The translations under genes and the position numbers were made by a program. A DNA stretch of 6,968 nt from Candidatus Hydrogenedentota bacterium. Lineage in GTDB: Bacteria; Hydrogenedentota; Hydrogenedentia; Hydrogenedentales; CAITNO01. Positions 5,267-6,968 of this stretch are shown one piece after another. The notes beneath the pieces are model-generated. The model was not told where the DNA came from. It saw only the letters and a list, made by a program, of their open reading frames with translations, and did no database searches. The stretch's first letter is position 1. Each line of letters begins with the position of its first letter. The stretch spans positions 1-6,968 of the forward strand of contig JAGLCZ010000512.1 of NCBI GenBank assembly GCA_023145975.1. Direction: 5' to 3'.

Positions 5267-6316
5267 TTACTTTCTACTCGACCAGATTATTTTGTCATCA
5301 CCGGTCTTAAGGTTCAGCACCTTGAAATAATATAATCCCTCTTCAGAATCCCAACCAGCATCACTTTCCATGTAAGCGACTTTTTCACCGCAAGGGGAAA
5401 AGAGAGCCCCTGCTGTAGCACATGCATCAGGTCGAAGTAATGTTTGTTTTCCTGTACCAATATCTATCAAGAGAATCTGCGATTGATCTTTTTCTATATC
5501 CGGGTAAATCGTTACAATTACGGCAGTACCCTTGGGATGAAGTGATGGTTTAAGTGGGTCAAAAATAAATGTCCCCAAATCTTGGACTATCTTACTGGAA
5601 ATATCATAAATACAAAGCGTACTTTCTTTTTCTGAAGGTTCATCCCATCCAACCTGAAAAAGAAATCTGTGCCCATCAATCCATTGCGGATAAGCATACT
5701 CTTTGTCTGTATCCTCTAGGAGTGTTGTCAGGGTACCAGTATTGAGATCAAGGCTGCAAAGCGCGTAAATACCGTCATGCTCAGTACATAGTAGAAGCTG
5801 ATTGTCACCGGCATTGATTGCAGGACAGCACACCTCATTTTCAAAAGTGTATAACAAAATATCCAGTGATGGATCCCACAATCGGTGCCGCCAGATTTTC
5901 CAAGTACCATTTTCTTCGATAATGGTGTAAAGGTACTTACCATTTTGTGAAATGGTGTACTTTAAAGGTGAGAGAACGCATTTGTCAGAAACAACTCGCG
6001 ACGTTCCCGTTTTTAATGAAAATTCCATCAATAGCGAGTCTTCTACGTCAATACTGTACAGAATACCCTTGCCATGCGGCAAAAAACGGCAGCTGGCAAT
6101 TCCTTCTTCATCGATCTCAAGAAGTGTTTTAGTCGTCTCCTCATTAGAATCCCATAAGAACAGTCGGTTCCCAAAGCAGAAGGTAAGGTAACGGCCATTA
6201 ACACTCCAGGACATCGGTTCAACACAGGAAAACAACATGATTGACAGAATTACGGAACAGGCGGTAATACGCAGAAACGCTAAAGCCGGTATATATCGTA
6301 GTCTACAAAAAAACAT
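5267..6316 (-). CDS. Seven-bladed beta-propeller lipoprotein (WD40/TolB-like)
   Basis: The 349-residue product has an N-terminal export signal and about seven repeats of the PD40/TolB-like type, each with a W/F-S-x-x-G turn, hydrophobic strands and a following L/I-x-x-x-T-G strand. Repeat starts are near residues 37 (SWSVNG), 76 (FLPHG), 120 (SQNG), 165 (INAGD), 210 (QWIDG), 257 (LHPKG) and 304 (FSPCG), spaced 39-47 residues, which fits a complete seven-bladed propeller. Two lipoboxes are possible: I-T-A-C at C20 or L-F-S-C at C31. I favour C31, which follows the longer hydrophobic stretch and sits just before blade 1. The ATG at 6316 is chosen because AAGGA lies 8 bases upstream; an in-frame GTG at 6322 is too close to that site. 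Propellers of this kind usually bind proteins or ligands; no enzyme motif is seen and no specific function can be given. It is a single-gene unit beside the repeat cluster. Confidence 0.85.
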   Translation of the reverse strand: MFFCRLRYIPALAFLRITACSVILSIMLFSCVEPMSWSVNGRYLTFCFGNRLFLWDSNEETTKTLLEIDEEGIASCRFLPHGKGILYSIDVEDSLLMEFSLKTGTSRVVSDKCVLSPLKYTISQNGKYLYTIIEENGTWKIWRHRLWDPSLDILLYTFENEVCCPAINAGDNQLLLCTEHDGIYALCSLDLNTGTLTTLLEDTDKEYAYPQWIDGHRFLFQVGWDEPSEKESTLCIYDISSKIVQDLGTFIFDPLKPSLHPKGTAVIVTIYPDIEKDQSQILLIDIGTGKQTLLRPDACATAGALFSPCGEKVAYMESDAGWDSEEGLYYFKVLNLKTGDDKIIWSSRK

Positions 6317-6373
6317 GGGCACATTCCTTGCACTTATTATTCGGCACTTTTCCCTAAACCTTAAAGTCTAACC

Positions 6374-6402
6374 TTTATACTATTGGAAGTCACATCTTTA
6401 AA
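6374..6402 (-). promoter_or_regulatory. Candidate promoter of the propeller lipoprotein gene
   Basis: On the minus strand TTTAAA (6397-6402) and TATAAA (6374-6379) are separated by 17 bases, 57 bases upstream of the ATG. The -10 is good and the -35 matches the consensus at four of six positions; the AT-rich setting makes chance matches likely. Confidence 0.4.
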
Positions 6403-6492
6403 AAACAGTCTACTCCCATTAAATATAGGAAATCAAATGGCTTGCCCCCGTTTTAACAGGGGATGAACAATGTGGTCCGGACAGCAAGTCAT

Positions 6493-6758
6493 GTCATTGC
6501 GAACGTATTCGGGCGGACACACAGGTCCGCCCCTACAAATCCCTCACGTCATTCCGGTTTTTAGGAGGCGAGAGACGAGGCGCATAAAATACGGTCATCC
6601 ATGGGGGATGCAATTTTTTTCACGCGAATCCTGTAGCTTCGTGGATCCCGGTGTTCCTGCATCTCCTGCGTCGATGGAGGAAACCGGGATGACGGGGAGT
6701 GGTGTTTTTGAGTGGATCGTTGTTCAAAGTCAGATTGCCACACTGCGTTCGCAATGAC
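6493..6758. repeat. Nested inverted-repeat element bounded by GTCATTGCGAACG
   Basis: GTCATTGCGAACG (6493-6505) and its exact reverse complement (6746-6758) bound a 266-bp segment. Inside it CGTCATTCCGGTTT (6547-6560) faces AAACCGGGATGACG (6681-6694) with one mismatch, and ATCCCGGT (6645-6652) faces ACCGGGAT (6683-6690) exactly. The layout resembles a non-autonomous palindromic repeat or a stack of insertions of short repeats; no transposase is present. Confidence 0.65.
6504..6643 (+). repeat. 140-bp direct repeat, copy A
   Basis: Aligns without gaps to 6829-6968 at a constant offset of 325 bases with about five substitutions (~96% identity). It contains a perfect hairpin GGGCGGAC-ACACAG-GTCCGCCC (6511-6532), the CGTCATTCCGGTTT arm and GCGAATCCTGT. 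Confidence 0.9.
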
Positions 6759-6763
6759 GAGGG
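6732..6763 (-). repeat. Dispersed repeat, GTCATTGCGAACG family, copy 2
   Basis: The minus strand reads CCCTCGTCATTGCGAACG then CAGTGTGGCAATCT, matching 28 of 32 bases of the copy at 5107-5138 but in the opposite orientation. It also supplies the right arm of the 6493-6758 inverted repeat. Confidence 0.75.
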
Positions 6764-6828
6764 ATTCACAATGGTACAATTTGCTATGCAGTTAGTTATC
6801 AGTATGTTAAGAAGCACTTTCTTAGCAG

Positions 6829-6968
6829 CGTGTTCGGGCGGACACACAGGTCCGCCCCTACAAGTCCCTCACGTCATTCCGGTTTTTAGGAGGCGAGGGA
6901 CGAGGCACATAAAATACGGTCATCCATGGGGGATGCAATTTTTTCCACGCGAATCCTGTAGCTTCGTG
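6829..6968 (+). repeat. 140-bp direct repeat, copy B (runs to the window edge)
   Basis: Second copy of the 6504-6643 repeat, with the GGGCGGAC/GTCCGCCC hairpin at 6836-6857. The match is still perfect at the last base of the window, so the repeat probably continues beyond it and the true unit could be longer or tandem. Confidence 0.9.

Larger units (their letters stand above)
6317..6968. other. Repeat-rich intergenic region at the right edge
   Basis: About 650 bases contain no credible gene. The first ~110 bases hold the propeller gene's leader and likely promoter. From about 6490 to the window end it is a mosaic of direct and inverted repeats, described separately. The ORFs at 6470-6757, 6561-6779 and 6620-6847 lie within repeat DNA and overlap each other on both strands. 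Confidence 0.7.

Noticed and set aside
5052..5330. 92-codon plus-strand ORF
   Set aside because: Runs through a dispersed repeat and into the 3' end of the propeller gene on the other strand; no start signal or domain.
6806..6826. Hairpin GTTAAGAA / TTCTTAGC between the two direct repeats, considered as a terminator
   Set aside because: The AT-rich stem has a wobble pair, no following T-run, and no gene upstream on either strand that it would serve.
6470..6847. Three overlapping ORFs (plus 6470-6757, minus 6561-6779, minus 6620-6847)
   Set aside because: All lie within the repeat mosaic, overlap each other on both strands and resemble no protein family; open by chance.
6493..6968. CRISPR array
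   Set aside because: The repeats are two 140-bp blocks with a 185-bp gap and nested inverted arms, not short regular repeats with ~30-40-bp spacers, and no cas gene is present.

Overview
The window is an ordinary-looking stretch of a bacterial chromosome with mostly single-gene transcription units and a repeat-rich right end. The host cannot be named from the sequence. A DUF4838-type lipoprotein, a PVC-like HU variant (Planctomycetes/Verrucomicrobia/Lentisphaerae flavour) with a lysine-rich N-terminus and a secreted beta-propeller lipoprotein suggest a Gram-negative, possibly anaerobic, polysaccharide-degrading lineage (PVC superphylum, Hydrogenedentota or similar). That assignment is inference, not demonstrated.

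Layout from left to right. (1) 1-967, minus: the N-terminal 322 codons of a lipoprotein with a GH67/GH20b-like N-terminal domain followed by a DUF4838 domain, cut by the window edge. (2) 1044-1081: a strong intrinsic terminator for the gene behind it. (3) 1104-1424, minus: an HU-family DNA-binding protein. (4) 1425-1828: an AT-rich divergent intergenic region. (5) 1829-2428, plus: a calcineurin-like phosphoesterase-fold protein in which almost every metal ligand is replaced, so it is probably a pseudoenzyme. (6) 2445-3155, minus: a HAD-superfamily hydrolase, convergent with the previous gene. (7) 3393-4787, plus: a MATE-family multidrug/cation antiporter with no ATG start, preceded by a short overlapping ORF. 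(8) 4848-4934, minus: tRNA-Leu(UAA) with encoded CCA and a promoter placed almost directly at its 5' end. (9) 4935-5266: intergenic, with one dispersed repeat. (10) 5267-6316, minus: a seven-bladed beta-propeller lipoprotein. (11) 6317-6968: intergenic, a mosaic of nested inverted and direct repeats, including two ~140-bp copies at an exact 325-bp offset; the second copy runs to the window edge.

No operon is evident: neighbouring genes are divergent, convergent or separated by a terminator, and I see no shared pathway. HU is a housekeeping nucleoid protein; the two lipoproteins are probably envelope or periplasmic; MATE is an inner-membrane exporter; the phosphoesterase-like and HAD proteins look cytosolic. 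I did not find a convincing new multigene system. The best leads are the metal-ligand-depleted phosphoesterase and the repeat mosaic at the right end.
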